From Paracoccus cavernae (GTDB lineage: Bacteria > Pseudomonadota > Alphaproteobacteria > Rhodobacterales > Rhodobacteraceae), in contig JAUFRC010000001.1 in assembly GCA_030410095.1 (NCBI GenBank), forward strand, positions 2,492,501 through 2,556,500: a stretch of 64,000 nucleotides of DNA, in the 5' to 3' direction. How positions within the stretch are numbered: the first letter of the stretch is position 1; every line of letters starts with the position of its first letter. This document shows, piece after piece, positions 50,048 to 61,950 of this stretch. The notes beneath the pieces are model-generated. The model was not told the origin of the DNA, ran no database searches, and was given only the letters and a program-made list of their open reading frames with translations. The translations under genes and the position numbers were made by a program.

Positions 50048-51182
50048 TTAAAGCGCGGGGAACAGCGGGCCTTTGCCGTCGAGGAAAGCGTTGATCGAGC
50101 GCTTCCACGGCTCGATATCCAGCCCCTGCGCCGCCAGCCATTCGGGGTTGTAATAGGTCGCGCCGTAACGGTCGCCGCTGTCGCAGATCAGCGAGACCAG
50201 CGACCCGCCCTGCCCTGCCGACATCATCCCTTCGGCGACCGAGCACAGGCCGAAGAAGTTCGTCCCCGTCGAGCCGCCGACACGGCGGAACAGCCGTTCC
50301 GACAGCACATGCATCGCCGCGATCGAAGCGACATCGGGGATGCGCAGCATATGGTCGATCACGCCCGGCACAAAGGAGGGCTCGACCCGCGGCCGCCCGA
50401 TCCCCTCGATACGCGAGCCCTTCGCGGTAATCCCCGCATCCCCAAGCGCCACGCGTCGTAAAGGCCGAGTTCTCGACATCGACGACGCAAAGCCGCGTGG
50501 CAAAGCCGCGATAGCGGATATAGCGCCCCAAAGTCGCCGAGGTCCCGCCGGTGCCCGCGCTCATCACCAGCCATGCGGGGACGGGCTCTTCTTCGTGGGC
50601 CATCTGCGCAAAGATGCTTTCGGCGATATTGTTGTTGCCGCGCCAATCGGTTGCGCGTTCGGCATTGGTGAACTGGTCGAGGTAATGGCCGCGTGTTTCC
50701 GACGCCAGACGAGCCGCCTCGGAATAGACCTCGCCGGGGTGGTCGACGAAATGGCACTCGCCACCGAAACTCAGGATCGCCTCGATCTTCTGGCGGCTGG
50801 TCGAATGGGGCATCACCGCGATGAAACGCAGATCCAGCAGCCGCGCGAAATAGGCCTCGGAGACGGCGGTCGAACCCGAGGATGCCTCGATCAACGTGGT
50901 GCCCTGCCGGATCTTGCCGTTGCAGATCCCGTAAAGGAACAGCGAGCGCGCCAGCCGGTGCTTGAGGCTGCCGGTCGGATGGGTGCTTTCATCCTTGAGA
51001 TAGACCGAGATCCCGCGAAGCCCCGCGAACATCGGCTTGACCAGATGGGTATCCGCCGAGCGGTAGCCGTCGCCCTGCAACAGCCGCACCGCCTTGCGCG
51101 CCCATTCGCGCTCCCGACATTCCGGCAGGGGCGGCAGCTGGCTCGCCTCGGCATGAAGGGTTTGCATCTTGTGATCCGACAT
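50048..51182 (-). CDS. PLP-dependent cysteine synthase-fold enzyme, L-cysteine desulfhydrase-like, two frame breaks
   Basis: After repair about 378 aa. PLP Lys in [18 protein letters not shown]; substrate loop [17 protein letters not shown]; phosphate-binding [18 protein letters not shown]-terminal extension [16 protein letters not shown]. The wording resembles Cds1-like proteins that split L-cysteine into sulfide, pyruvate and ammonia, more than CysK. Breaks at 50460-50462 (TTT for TTTT) and 50450-50453 (GGGG for GGGGG) give [17 protein letters not shown]. It is the last gene of the eight-gene operon starting at 59523, 104 bases after the amidohydrolase gene. Reaction type is inferred. Confidence 0.8.
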
Positions 51183-51286
51183 GTTCGCGCCTTCTGAAAT
51201 CATGGCGCTTCCCGCATCAAGGCGACGCGGGAAGCGGAAAGAATGGGCCGTGCCGCCGCTATCCGTGCGGCAGGGACGGGCCGGTC

Positions 51287-52459
51287 TCAGTTCGTCGTGG
51301 GCAGACGGTCGCGGACCAGCTGGCTCCAATACGAGGTGCCCCAAGCGATGACGTCATCGTTGAAGTCATAGGCGGGATGGTGGAGCCCCGCGCTCGGGCC
51401 GTTGCCGATATTGATCATCGCGCCCGGCACTTCGTTGAGCATGAAGGAAAAATCCTCGCCGCCCAAAGTCGCGGGCATGTCGCGGCTGACCTTGCCGACA
51501 CCGGCCACGGATTCGGCAGCCAAGGCGGCCAGCTCGGTCTCTGCGGCATGGTTCACGGTCACCGGATAGTGGCGGCCATAGTCGATGCGGCCCGTCGCGC
51601 CGAAAGCGGCGGGCAGGGTCTCGACCAGACGGGTCAGGCGTTCCTCGACCAGATCGCGGACTTCTTCGCGCAGGGTGCGCACGGTGCCGGTGATGCGCAG
51701 GGTCTGGGGGATGACGTTGAAGGCATCGCCGCCGTGGACCGTGGTAATCGAGACCGCCGCCGAATCCAGCGGATCGACATTGCGCGCGACAATCGTCTGC
51801 ACCGCCTGGATCAGGGCAGCGGCAACCGGCATCGGATCGACGGTCGCATGGGGCGAGGCCGCATGGCCGCCGACGCCTTCGATCTCGATCTCGAACATGT
51901 CGACGGAGCCCATGATCGGACCGGCCGAGATGGTGAATTCGCCGACCGCAAGGTTCGGGCGGTTGTGCATGCCGTAGACTTCCTGAACGGGGAAGCGCTT
52001 GAAGAGACCGTCCTCGATCATGGCGCGCGCACCGGCGCCGCCCTCTTCGGCAGGCTGGAAGATCACGATGACCGTGCCGTCGAAGTTGCGGCTTTCGGCC
52101 AGACCGATCGCGGCACCAAGCAGCATGGTCGTATGGCCGTCATGGCCGCAGGCATGCATCTTGCCGGGGATTTCCGAGGCATAGGGCTTGCCCGTCGCCT
52201 CGATGATCGGCAGCGCATCCATATCGGCGCGCAGCCCGATCGCGCGGCCCGAGGTGTTGGTCTTGCCGCGGATCACGCCGACGACGCCGGTCTTGCCGAT
52301 GCCTTCGTGAACCTCGTCGACACCCGCCGCGCGCAGGGCCTCGGCCACTTTGTTCGCGGTGCGCGGCAAGTCGTAAAGCAGTTCGGGGTTGCGGTGGAGG
52401 TCATGGCGGAACGCCACCAGACGGTCCAGATGATCGGCAATCCAGTTCTCGACGGGCAT
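51287..52459 (-). CDS. M20 family amidohydrolase (hippurate hydrolase/N-acyl-amino acid amidohydrolase type)
   Basis: An intact 390-aa M20D peptidase-family protein. [64 protein letters not shown], and [11 protein letters not shown] carry the two-metal site. It hydrolyses N-acyl or N-carbamoyl amino acids. It lies 16 bases after the ATC-hydrolase-like gene and before the cysteine-desulfhydrase-like gene, so an N-acylated or N-carbamoyl cysteine derivative is a logical substrate. Cytosolic, no signal peptide. Confidence 0.92.
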   Translation of the reverse strand: MPVENWIADHLDRLVAFRHDLHRNPELLYDLPRTANKVAEALRAAGVDEVHEGIGKTGVVGVIRGKTNTSGRAIGLRADMDALPIIEATGKPYASEIPGKMHACGHDGHTTMLLGAAIGLAESRNFDGTVIVIFQPAEEGGAGARAMIEDGLFKRFPVQEVYGMHNRPNLAVGEFTISAGPIMGSVDMFEIEIEGVGGHAASPHATVDPMPVAAALIQAVQTIVARNVDPLDSAAVSITTVHGGDAFNVIPQTLRITGTVRTLREEVRDLVEERLTRLVETLPAAFGATGRIDYGRHYPVTVNHAAETELAALAAESVAGVGKVSRDMPATLGGEDFSFMLNEVPGAMINIGNGPSAGLHHPAYDFNDDVIAWGTSYWSQLVRDRLPTTN

Positions 52460-52475
52460 GGTTCGGGTCCTTTTC

Positions 52476-52970
52476 TTATTTTTCTTCCGCAGCGGCATCT
52501 TGCGCGGGCTGCAGCTTGTAGCGGAAATCGCAATGGCTCGCGCCGCTCATGATGGTCTGGGTGCGGGTCAGTTCCATATCGGGATTATAGCCGATGCAGA
52601 AATCGCCGTCGCGGTTGCACGACAGCAGATGCCCGATCCGGCCCAGCCCCATCTCGCGGTACATTTCCGCATAGCGGCAGCGCGTGACGTTGAATTCGAG
52701 CTGGTCTTTCGAGGCGTTCAGCGTCTCGATTTCAAGCGATCCGCCATGCGTCCACAAGGGCAGAATATCGGCGAAATCCTGAAGATCGGGCGTACGGCCC
52801 AGCTCGTCGGCAAAGGATTTGCCCTGATCGATGGCCGAGCGCGTTACCGCCTCGCCCAGAACGGCATCGGCCTCGGCGGTGCCGGAACGTTCCTCGATCA
52901 CCTGATGGACGTTCTTGAGGATCATCGCCTCGATCCGGCGGCGTTCGAGAATGGGAAGCTGGTTGGTCAT
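52476..52970 (-). CDS. L-2-amino-thiazoline-4-carboxylate hydrolase family protein (PF14196-like)
   Basis: An intact 164-aa protein. ILERRRIEAMILKNVHQVIEE at the N-terminus, then NVTRCRYAEMYREMGLGRIG, LLSCNRDGDFCIGYNP and LTRTQTIMSGASHCDFRY, the pattern of ATC-hydrolase-type proteins (AtcB family). Characterised members open the thiazoline ring of 2-amino-thiazoline-4-carboxylate to N-/S-carbamoyl-cysteine in Pseudomonas. It sits between the FAD oxidoreductase and the M20 hydrolase genes. Recognition is from memory of the family; the true substrate may be another cyclic or S-containing compound. Confidence 0.8.
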   Translation of the reverse strand: MTNQLPILERRRIEAMILKNVHQVIEERSGTAEADAVLGEAVTRSAIDQGKSFADELGRTPDLQDFADILPLWTHGGSLEIETLNASKDQLEFNVTRCRYAEMYREMGLGRIGHLLSCNRDGDFCIGYNPDMELTRTQTIMSGASHCDFRYKLQPAQDAAAEEK

Positions 52971-53021
52971 CGCATTGGCTTTCGGCTGTGCAAAGGGTGG
53001 TTCAGGGCTGCGGGCATGGGG

Positions 53022-54328
53022 TCAGGATTTCATCTCGACCTGATCCTTGCGGCGCAGCCATGCCAGATAATTCGGCGCGATCCGGCGTGCGATCGCATGG
53101 AAGGGCAAGGGTTTGGGGTCCGAGACCGGCAGCGCCAGCGTATCCAGCGCATGGCCCGAGACGGCGCGCGCCATCTCGCGGCCCAAGGACACGCCAAGCG
53201 CCACGCCGCGACCGTTGCAGCCGATCCATGTCCATGCGTCCGGCCCAAGCTGGTGGACGCGCGGGAAACGGTCCCATGTCATGCCGATATAGCCCGACCA
53301 GACATGCGTCATCTCGGTGCCTTTCAGCGCGGGATAGGCCTCGATCAGGTTGTTCGCGGCCTTTTTGGCGACTCGTTCGGCGACATTATGGTTACCGATC
53401 ACCACGCCGCCCGTGATCAGGCGGTTGCGCGCGTCATAGCGGAAAAAGCGCAGGTCGCCGCGCGTGTCCGAGACCGCCTGACGGCCCGGCAGGATGGTCG
53501 CGCGCAGGTCGTCGGACAGAACCGGCGTCGCCATTTGCCACGACAGGACCGGCACGATCGTATGGGACAGGCGGCGCGCAAGGCCGGGGACCAGCTCGCC
53601 GGTATAGGCGTTCGTGGCCAAGATCATGTGGCGCGCGCGGATTTTGTGGCCGTTCTGCGCGGTCACGACCCAATGCTCGCCCTCGCGCATCCAAGCGGCG
53701 ACGGGCGTCGTCTCATAGATGGTCGCGCCATGGCTTTCGGCGGCTTTCGCCAGCCCCGCGCCAAGGCCAGCGGGTTGATATGACCGCCGGTCGGGTTCAG
53801 CATCCCACCATACCAGAAATCGGTGCCGAGCAGCGCCGAGGTCGCCTCGCGGTCGAGATATTCCGCCGGAAAGCCGAATTTCTGCCAAGCAGCCACGCGG
53901 CGCTTGGACAAAGCGGTGCGGCCCGGCGAATGGGCGGGCTGGAACCAGCCGTTCTGCTCGGCCTCGGCGGCGATATCCTCGCGGCGGATGATGTCGAACA
54001 GAACCGAGGCCGAATTGCCGATCAGCTTGGCGAAACGCTCGCCCGCCGGTCCGTAGCGCGTGGCGATCGCCTCGGGCTCGGCGGCGGTCATGGTCGGGAT
54101 GACTTGGCCGTTGTTGCGCCCCGAGGCACCCCAGCCGACCGCCTGCCCTTCCAGCACGACGACATCCTGACCGGCCCGCGCCAGTTCGAGCGCGGCAGAC
54201 AGGCCGGTAAAGCCGCCGCCGATCACGACGGTATCGGCCTCGCGGTCATGATCCAGCGCGGGGGCCGGTGTGCGGGCGGGCGCGGTCGCGGCCCAGATCG
54301 ATTTCGGAAAGACCACCTCGGTCATCAT
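53022..54328 (-). CDS. FAD-dependent oxidoreductase (DAO fold, PuuB/OrdL-like), one frame break
   Basis: After repair about 435 aa. The FAD motif TVVIGGGFTGLSAALELARAG follows a 30-residue N-terminal arm with KSIWAATA, typical of gamma-glutamylputrescine oxidase/OrdL. GWGASGRNNGQVIPT, ILATNAYTGELVPGL, RLITGGVVIGNHN and GCNGRGVALGVSLGREMA follow. The break at 53754-53757 (GGGG for GGGGG) joins LALARG to LAKAAESHG. Family members oxidise secondary or primary amines to imines. It follows the ABC ATPase gene by 21 bases. I infer amine or thiazolidine-ring oxidation of an imported substrate. Confidence 0.88.
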
Positions 54329-54349
54329 CTTCGTCCTTCTTCGGGCCGC

Positions 54350-55988
<1,639 letters not shown>

Positions 55989-55992
<4 letters not shown>

Positions 55993-56864
55993 TTCTTCTG
56001 CCTCGGGTTCAGCGCATCGTTCAGCCCTTCGCCCATCAGGCTGAAGGAGAGGACGGTCAGCAGGATCGCCACGCCCGGAATGACCGAGCAGTACCAATCG
56101 GTGCGCAGGACGGCGCGGCCCTGCCCGATCATATTGCCCCAGCTAGCGTAGTTGGGATCGCCGAGCCCCAGAAAGGCCAAGGCGCTTTCCATCAGGATCG
56201 AGGTCGCCATGACGACGGAGGCGAAGACCACGACCGGCGGCAAGGCGTTGGGCAGGATCTCGCGGAAGATGATCGAGCCAGTGCCCACGCCCAGATTGCG
56301 CGCCGCATCGACGAATTCGCGCTGGCGCAGGGTCAGGAATTCCGCCCGCACCATGCGCGCGGGCGCGGTCCAGGACACCACCCCGATCGCGATAACGATG
56401 TTTTCGATGGTCGAGCCGAAGATCGCCACAAGCGCGAGCAGCAGCACGAAGTTGGGGATGGTCTGGAAGGCCTCGGTCACGCGCATCAGGATATCGTCGA
56501 TCCAGCCGCCGAAATAGCCCGCGACCGCGCCGATCAGCACGCCGATCGTGATCGAGATCAGCGTCGCCACCACCCCGATCATCAAGGAAATCCGCGCGCC
56601 ATGCATGATCCCCGCAAGGATGTCGCGGCCCAGCTGGTCGGTGCCCAAAGGCGCGTTCGGGTCCACCATCGGCCATGTCAGCGGATCGCCGACGCGGCGC
56701 AGCGGATCACCGGGCGCGATGACGCCCGCCAGAATGGCCATGACGACGACCGCGATGAAAAGGATCAGCCCCAGCACCGCCGCTCGGTTGCGGCTGAAGC
56801 GGCGCCAGATCACGGTTGCGCGCGAGACCTGCGCCGGCAGTTGGTTGGTATCGGTCAGGCTCAT
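55989..56864 (-). CDS. Peptide/nickel-type ABC permease (DppC-like)
   Basis: An intact 291-aa permease with six membrane helices. The N-terminal region has RATVIWRRFSRNRAAVLGL. The EAA-type loop is EFLTLRQREFVDAARNLGVG, then IFREILPNALPPVVVFAS. LGTDQLGRDILAGIMHGARIS is a DppC/OppC hallmark. It overlaps the DppB stop and the ATPase start by 4 bases each, so the subunits are translated together. Confidence 0.94.
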
Positions 56865-57848
56865 TTCAACTCGATCCTCGGGTCCAGCCATGCGTAGACC
56901 ATATCGGTCAGGATGTTCACGATCACCACGAGGATCGAACACAGGAAGATGATCCCCATCAGCGTATTGAGGTCGCGCTTGATCACCGAAGTATAGGCAA
57001 GCTGGCCAAGGCCCGGCAGCGAGAAGATCGTCTCGATCACCACCGAACCGCCGAGCACGGTCGAGAACTGCAGGCCCAAAAGCGTCACCACCGGCAAAAG
57101 CGCGTTGCGCATGATGTGGTGGAACATCAGACGCGGCCCGCTGGCCCCTTTGGCACGCGCGGTACGCACGAAATCAAGGTCCATGACCTCGAGCACCGAG
57201 GTCCGCATCAACCGCATGTAGAAAGCCAGATAGATCAGCGACAGCGCCGCCGCCGGCATGATCAGATGGACCGCGATATCGACGACATTGGCCCAGCCGG
57301 TATGGAAAGCCGCGACATCCTTGATGCCGCCGACCGGCAGCCAGCCCAGCTTGACCGAGAAAACGAGGATCATCAGCAGGCTGAGGAAGAAGGACGGCAT
57401 GGCGTAAAACACCAGCCCCAACGTGGAGATCACGTTGTCTGTCAGCGAATAGGCCCGCCGCGCCGCAAAGGCGCCAAGCGCCACACCGAAGACGAAAGCC
57501 GCGCTGAGCGAGGTGACCATCAGCAAGAGCGTCGTGCCGAGCCGCGACATCAGCACCGTCAGCACCGGCTGCTCGTAGACATAGGACCAGCCGAAATCGA
57601 GCGTCGCGAGCTTGGTCAGATAGGACCAGAGCTGCACATAGACGGGCTGGTCGAGCCCGTATTCCAGCCGCAGCCTTTCGACATAGGCGGCGTCCGCGCC
57701 CCATATCGCCGACAAGGGCGTCCACCGTATCGCCGGGCGCCAGTTTGATCAGAAGGAAGCTGCCGACCATGATCAGCAAGATGACGGGGATTGCCTGAAT
57801 GACCCGTCTCAGGGTGAAGGTCAGGATCGGGGGTAAGTGCAGGCTCAT
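56861..57848 (-). CDS. Peptide/nickel-type ABC permease (DppB-like), one frame break
   Basis: After repair about 329 aa. FTLRRVIQAIPVILLIMVGSF is the usual DppB N-terminus; DQPVYVQLWSYLTKLATLDFGWS and the EAA loop DLDFVRTARAKGASGPRLMF follow, then LPVVTLLGLQFSTVLGGSVV. The break at 57699-57702 (GGGG for GGGGG) joins LVGDMG to ADAAYVERLRLEYG. It follows the solute-binding protein gene by 79 bases. Confidence 0.93.
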
Positions 57849-57927
57849 CTTGCCTCGGACTCCGCTTCTTCTTGATTGGGTCGGGGCGATCGTGAAACCG
57901 CCCCGCCGTTATGCCTTGCGACCGTTT

Positions 57928-59523
57928 TTATTCGTTGATCCAGAGATCATACCAGCTCGAAGAATCCCACCGCGGCGTATTGTGGTGGTTCATCATCTTC
58001 TTGTTGGTGATGCCGAGGAAGGGATGCTCGATCGCGAAGATGACCGGCAGCTCCTGCATCTCGAGCTTCTGGATCTGGTGGTAAAGATCGGCACGTTTCG
58101 CCGGATCGAGCTCTGCCGCAGCATCGTCGATCAGCTTGTCCATCTCGGCGCTTTCATAGCCGAACTGGTTGGTCCATGCCGAACCCGCCGGAATGCCCGA
58201 ACGCAGCCAGACGGTCGTCGAAACCGCAGGGTCCGAACGGAACTGGTGCCAGCCGTTCGCGGTGTCGAAGTCGTGGTCGCGGTAGACGCCGTTCAGGAAG
58301 CCCGGCGCATCGTTGGTGATGAGCTCGACCTGAATGCCGATCTCTTTCATCGCCTGCGCGAAATATTCCGACCAGAGCTGGGTATATTCACCCCAAGGTG
58401 CGGGACGGTGGCGCAGTTTGAAACGGATCCCGTCGGGGCCGGCCGGATAGCCCGCCTCGTCCAGAAGCGCCTTGGCCTTCTCGATGTCGTAGGGATAGGT
58501 CTGGACGTCGTCGGTGTAATTCGCGCCGCCGACGCTCGGGATCGGACCGCGGCCCGGCTTGGCATAGCCGCGCATGATGGTCTTGATCGCGAAGTCGATA
58601 TCGAGGCCGTGATAGATCGCCTGACGCACGCGCAGATCGGCAAGGATCGGGTTGCGCTGGTTGAACTCGATGGTCGAATGGGCGACGTTGCTTTCAAAGC
58701 CCTTGGGGCCCATGTCGAATTGCGGCTCTTTGCCAAGACGCTCCATATCCGCCATCGAAATGCCGATGAAACCGGATTCGTGCAGCTCGCCCGCTTCCAA
58801 TGCCGCGGCAGCCGCCGCCTTATCGGGGATGAAGCGCCAGACAACGCGGTCGAGATAGGGATAATCAGCCCCGCGCCAGTAATCCTCGTTGCGCACGCCG
58901 ATGATATATTGGCCGCGCTCGTATTCCTGGAATTTGAACGGACCCGTCCCGACCGGAGCCTGGTTATAGGGGTTCTTGAGATAATCGGTGCCCTCGTAAA
59001 GATGCTTGGGCACGGGATGACCAAGATCGGGCATCGCCGCGACCAGCAATTCAAGCGGCATCGGCTTGGAGTAATTGAAGACGGCGGTCAGCGGATCGGG
59101 GCAATCCACCGATTCCAGATTGGCCTGCAGCGTCGAGGAATAGTTCAGGATCGGCTTCCACAGCTCCATCGCCGAAAAGGCGACATCGTCACAGCTGAAG
59201 GTCTGGCCGTCATGCCAGCGCACACCGTCGCGCAACTTGAAGGTGATCGTCTTGCCGTCCTCGGACGAGGACCACTCGGTCGCGAGCACACCGACATAGC
59301 CGTCATAGGTGCGGTCGATCAGCGGTTCCATGAACTTGCCGGTGATCTGGTAGACACCGGTCGAGGCGCGCAAGGCGGGGTTGAGAACGCCCTGCTCGGT
59401 ATTCATGTGGATCAGCGCGGTTCCTCCGCGTTTGACCTCTTCCTGAGCCAGGGCAGGCGCTGCCAGCGCCACCGCCGAGACCATCGCGCCGATCACCACG
59501 GACCGAGCTTTTGCATTCAGCAT
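57928..59523 (-). CDS. Peptide-type ABC transporter substrate-binding protein (family 5)
   Basis: An intact 531-aa periplasmic protein from MLNAKARSVV; an upstream ATG adds 10 residues. Signal peptide MLNAKARSVVIGAMVSAVAL... ends at ALAQ. TFKLRDGVRWHDGQTFSCDD, VGTGPFKFQEYERGQYI and RVRQAIYHGLDIDFAIKTIM are SBP family 5 motifs. It is the first gene of the import/catabolic operon and defines substrate entry. Ligand unknown; family 5 proteins bind peptides, opines, nickel and modified amino acids. Confidence 0.94.
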   Translation of the reverse strand: MLNAKARSVVIGAMVSAVALAAPALAQEEVKRGGTALIHMNTEQGVLNPALRASTGVYQITGKFMEPLIDRTYDGYVGVLATEWSSSEDGKTITFKLRDGVRWHDGQTFSCDDVAFSAMELWKPILNYSSTLQANLESVDCPDPLTAVFNYSKPMPLELLVAAMPDLGHPVPKHLYEGTDYLKNPYNQAPVGTGPFKFQEYERGQYIIGVRNEDYWRGADYPYLDRVVWRFIPDKAAAAAALEAGELHESGFIGISMADMERLGKEPQFDMGPKGFESNVAHSTIEFNQRNPILADLRVRQAIYHGLDIDFAIKTIMRGYAKPGRGPIPSVGGANYTDDVQTYPYDIEKAKALLDEAGYPAGPDGIRFKLRHRPAPWGEYTQLWSEYFAQAMKEIGIQVELITNDAPGFLNGVYRDHDFDTANGWHQFRSDPAVSTTVWLRSGIPAGSAWTNQFGYESAEMDKLIDDAAAELDPAKRADLYHQIQKLEMQELPVIFAIEHPFLGITNKKMMNHHNTPRWDSSSWYDLWINE

Positions 59524-59705
59524 TCGAGACTTCTCCCACCGATTCATTCGCACAGGGTTAGCCCCTGTCTCGGATTTCTGCGATCGATTTGCTTACATTA
59601 ATCCTAGATAAGTCAATAATAAACTTCTACGATAAAGCCAATTACTGTGTGTCCTCATCCGCTTATTTTGCCGATGTTGAATAATTCATACTACTTTGGA
59701 AGCAA

Positions 59706-60461
59706 ATGATGGGAAATTCATCCAAAAGTTCAACCGAAAGCAGAACAGTATGGGTGACCGGCGCCGGTTCGGGCATCGGCGCGGCCATGGCAATGCGCTT
59801 CGCCGAGGCGGGATATAATGTCGCAGTCAGTGCCCGATCGGGCGATGCGCTGCAAGAAATCTGCGACCGTATCTCCGCCAAAGGTGGTATATCCAAAGCT
59901 TTTGCGATGGATGTGCTCGACCGCGAGGGAATAGTGAAAACTGCCCAGGAAATTGCCGGTTGGCGGAACGGAATTGCCGTTCTTTGCAACAATGCGGGAT
60001 TAAATACCCCACACCGGCGCTGGGACGATATCCTGTTCTCGGAATGGGATGCGATCCTCGATACCAATATCAAAGGCGCGATCAATGTTATTGCGGCGGT
60101 GCTGCCTTACATGCGGGCACAACGCGACGGGGTCATCATCCATACCTCCTCCTGGGCGGGCCGATTCCACGCGCCGGTCGCGGGCGTGCCCTATGGCGCG
60201 TCGAAACATGCGCTGACCGACCTCAGCGCCAGCCTGAACGCGCAAGAAGGCGCGAACGGGATCCGCTCGACCGCGCTCCACCCCGGAGAAGTGGCAACCC
60301 CGCTTTTGCTGCGCCGGCCGGGCTTTGATCCCGAGAGCGCGGCATACATGATACAACCCGAAGACATGGCCGACCTCGCGCTGCATGTCGCCCAAGCCAA
60401 TCCCAATATCGCCATCCATGAAATCACGCTGGCACCGGTCCTGCGTGCTGCCGCCAACTGA
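59706..60461 (+). CDS. Short-chain dehydrogenase/reductase
   Basis: An intact 251-aa classical SDR: VWVTGAGSGIGAAMAMRFAE, VLCNNAGLN, IIHTSSWAGRFHAPVAGVPY with GASKHA (Tyr-x-x-x-Lys), and HPGEVATPLLLRRPG. The N-terminal 40 codons have noticeably more AT-rich codons than the neighbours. It is divergent from the substrate-binding protein gene with a 182-base gap and is followed 12 bases later by a VOC protein gene. Substrate unknown; presumably part of the same regulon. Confidence 0.86.
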   Translation: MMGNSSKSSTESRTVWVTGAGSGIGAAMAMRFAEAGYNVAVSARSGDALQEICDRISAKGGISKAFAMDVLDREGIVKTAQEIAGWRNGIAVLCNNAGLNTPHRRWDDILFSEWDAILDTNIKGAINVIAAVLPYMRAQRDGVIIHTSSWAGRFHAPVAGVPYGASKHALTDLSASLNAQEGANGIRSTALHPGEVATPLLLRRPGFDPESAAYMIQPEDMADLALHVAQANPNIAIHEITLAPVLRAAAN

Positions 60462-60473
60462 AAGGACCCTGCC

Positions 60474-61349
60474 ATGACCCATCCCGTTTCGGGCGTCGAT
60501 CACGTCTTCCTTCTGGTCGAGGACCTCGACCAAAGCGCAGCCCATTACCGCAAGCTGGGCTTTACACTCTCGCCGCGCGGACTCCATAGCGCGGAAAAGG
60601 GGACCGCGAATTACACGATCATCTTCGAGGATGATTACGTCGAGCTTCTTGGCATCGTCACCCCCACCTCCGGCAACCAGCACCAGCGCGACATGCTGTC
60701 GGACGACGGCGAGGGGCTGCGCGCCATCGCCTTCCGCATCAAGGACGCCCATGTCGCCCGCGAGGCGCTGGCCGGTCTCGGCATCCGGACCGAGCCGGTG
60801 GGCGAGTTCTCGCGCCCGCTGCCCCTGCCCGACGGCTCCGAAGGTATCGCGGCCTTTGCGGTCACCCATTTCGCCAAAGGCGAGGCACCGACCGGCTTTG
60901 CCTTCATGTGCCAGCACAAAACCCGCGACATGGTCTGGCGCCCCGAGCTGAAATCCCATGCCAACGGCGCGGTCGAAATCGCGGCCATTGTGGCGGTGGG
61001 CGAGGATAGCGCGACCATGGCCGAGGGTTTCGCCCGCCTTGTCGCCGGCGGAACCGTCCGTGCGGTCGAGGGTGGCCACGAGGTCGCAACCGGCAATGCG
61101 GCAGACCTGCATTCCGCCGCAATCGTGGTGCTGAGCCCCGAGGGCGCCGCCGCGCGCTATAGCGCCGATGCCGTCGCCGCCACGCCGCTCAAGGGCCTTG
61201 CCGCACTGCGCATCCGCGTCGCCGATCCAGCCGCAACCCGCGCGCTGTTGATCGCCAACGGCATCGCCGTCCATGACGGCCCCGAAGGCGCGATCTGGGT
61301 CGCTCCCGCCCATGCCGGCGGCTCGATCATGGAGTTCGTCGGCCCATGA
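60474..61349 (+). CDS. VOC-superfamily protein (glyoxalase-like domain, PF13468 type)
   Basis: An intact 291-aa protein with two VOC half-domains: VDHVFLLVEDLDQSAAHYRKLG and FTLSPRGLHSAEKGTANYTI, IIFEDDYVELLGIV, then HKTRDMVWRPELKSHANGA and a degenerate second half. His in VDHV and Glu in YVELLG could hold a metal. Such proteins are ring-opening dioxygenases, lyases or isomerases; function unknown. It lies between the SDR (12 bases) and the Lrp regulator (4-base overlap), so all three are co-transcribed. Confidence 0.82.
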   Translation: MTHPVSGVDHVFLLVEDLDQSAAHYRKLGFTLSPRGLHSAEKGTANYTIIFEDDYVELLGIVTPTSGNQHQRDMLSDDGEGLRAIAFRIKDAHVAREALAGLGIRTEPVGEFSRPLPLPDGSEGIAAFAVTHFAKGEAPTGFAFMCQHKTRDMVWRPELKSHANGAVEIAAIVAVGEDSATMAEGFARLVAGGTVRAVEGGHEVATGNAADLHSAAIVVLSPEGAAARYSADAVAATPLKGLAALRIRVADPAATRALLIANGIAVHDGPEGAIWVAPAHAGGSIMEFVGP

Positions 61350-61861
61350 CCCAAAGCCCGAAGAAGCCTCCCGAAGCGCGGCGGCGGGTTCCGGACGGCT
61401 CGGCCTTTGACGATATCGACCGCCAGATCCTCGATCTCCTGCAGGAAAGGGACCGCCCCGTGGCGGTCCTTGCCGAGGAAATCGGCCTGTCGCAGACCCC
61501 GTGCTGGCGGCGCATCCGCAAGCTCGAAGAGGCGGGGGTGATCCGCGGCCGCGTGACTTTGGTCGATCCGCGCAACGCCGGCGTGCCGCTGACGATCTTC
61601 ATCGGCGTCACCGCCCCGCGCCACGAGATGGCCTGGCTCACCAGCTTCCGCAGCCTGATCGACGGCATCCCCGAGATCGTCGAGGCCTACCGCCTCACCG
61701 GCTCGGTCGATTACATCCTCAAGGTCATGGTCCCCGATATCGAGACCTTCGATCACGTCTACAAATCCATGATCGAGCAGCTCGAATTCTCGCAGATCAA
61801 CTCGTCGATCTCGATGGAGGAGCTGAAGTTCACCACTTCGGTTCCGACGAAATACCTGTGA
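61346..61861 (+). CDS. Lrp/AsnC family regulator
   Basis: An intact 171-aa protein. HTH at residues 22-75 (IDRQILDLLQERDRPVAVLA, EEIGLSQTPCWRRIRKLEEAG), RAM effector domain with YRLTGSVDYILKVMVPDIE. A basic N-terminal arm of about 20 residues precedes it. Third gene of the operon divergent from the importer operon. It most likely controls both in response to an amino acid or the imported compound. Confidence 0.88.
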   Translation: MTQSPKKPPEARRRVPDGSAFDDIDRQILDLLQERDRPVAVLAEEIGLSQTPCWRRIRKLEEAGVIRGRVTLVDPRNAGVPLTIFIGVTAPRHEMAWLTSFRSLIDGIPEIVEAYRLTGSVDYILKVMVPDIETFDHVYKSMIEQLEFSQINSSISMEELKFTTSVPTKYL

Positions 61862-61892
61862 CCGGACCGGCGTGAGCACAGGGCAAGGAACG

Positions 61893-61928
61893 AAAAACCC
61901 CGACCCGCAGCATGTGCGGATCGGGGTT
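61893..61928 (-). terminator. Rho-independent terminator of the permease gene
   Basis: AACCCCGA-C-CCGCA / TGCGG-A-TCGGGGTT hairpin with one internal mismatch, followed on the minus strand by TTTTTCG. It may also serve the convergent Lrp gene. Confidence 0.8.
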
Positions 61929-61950
61929 CCGTTTGGCTTTCACGCCGTGA

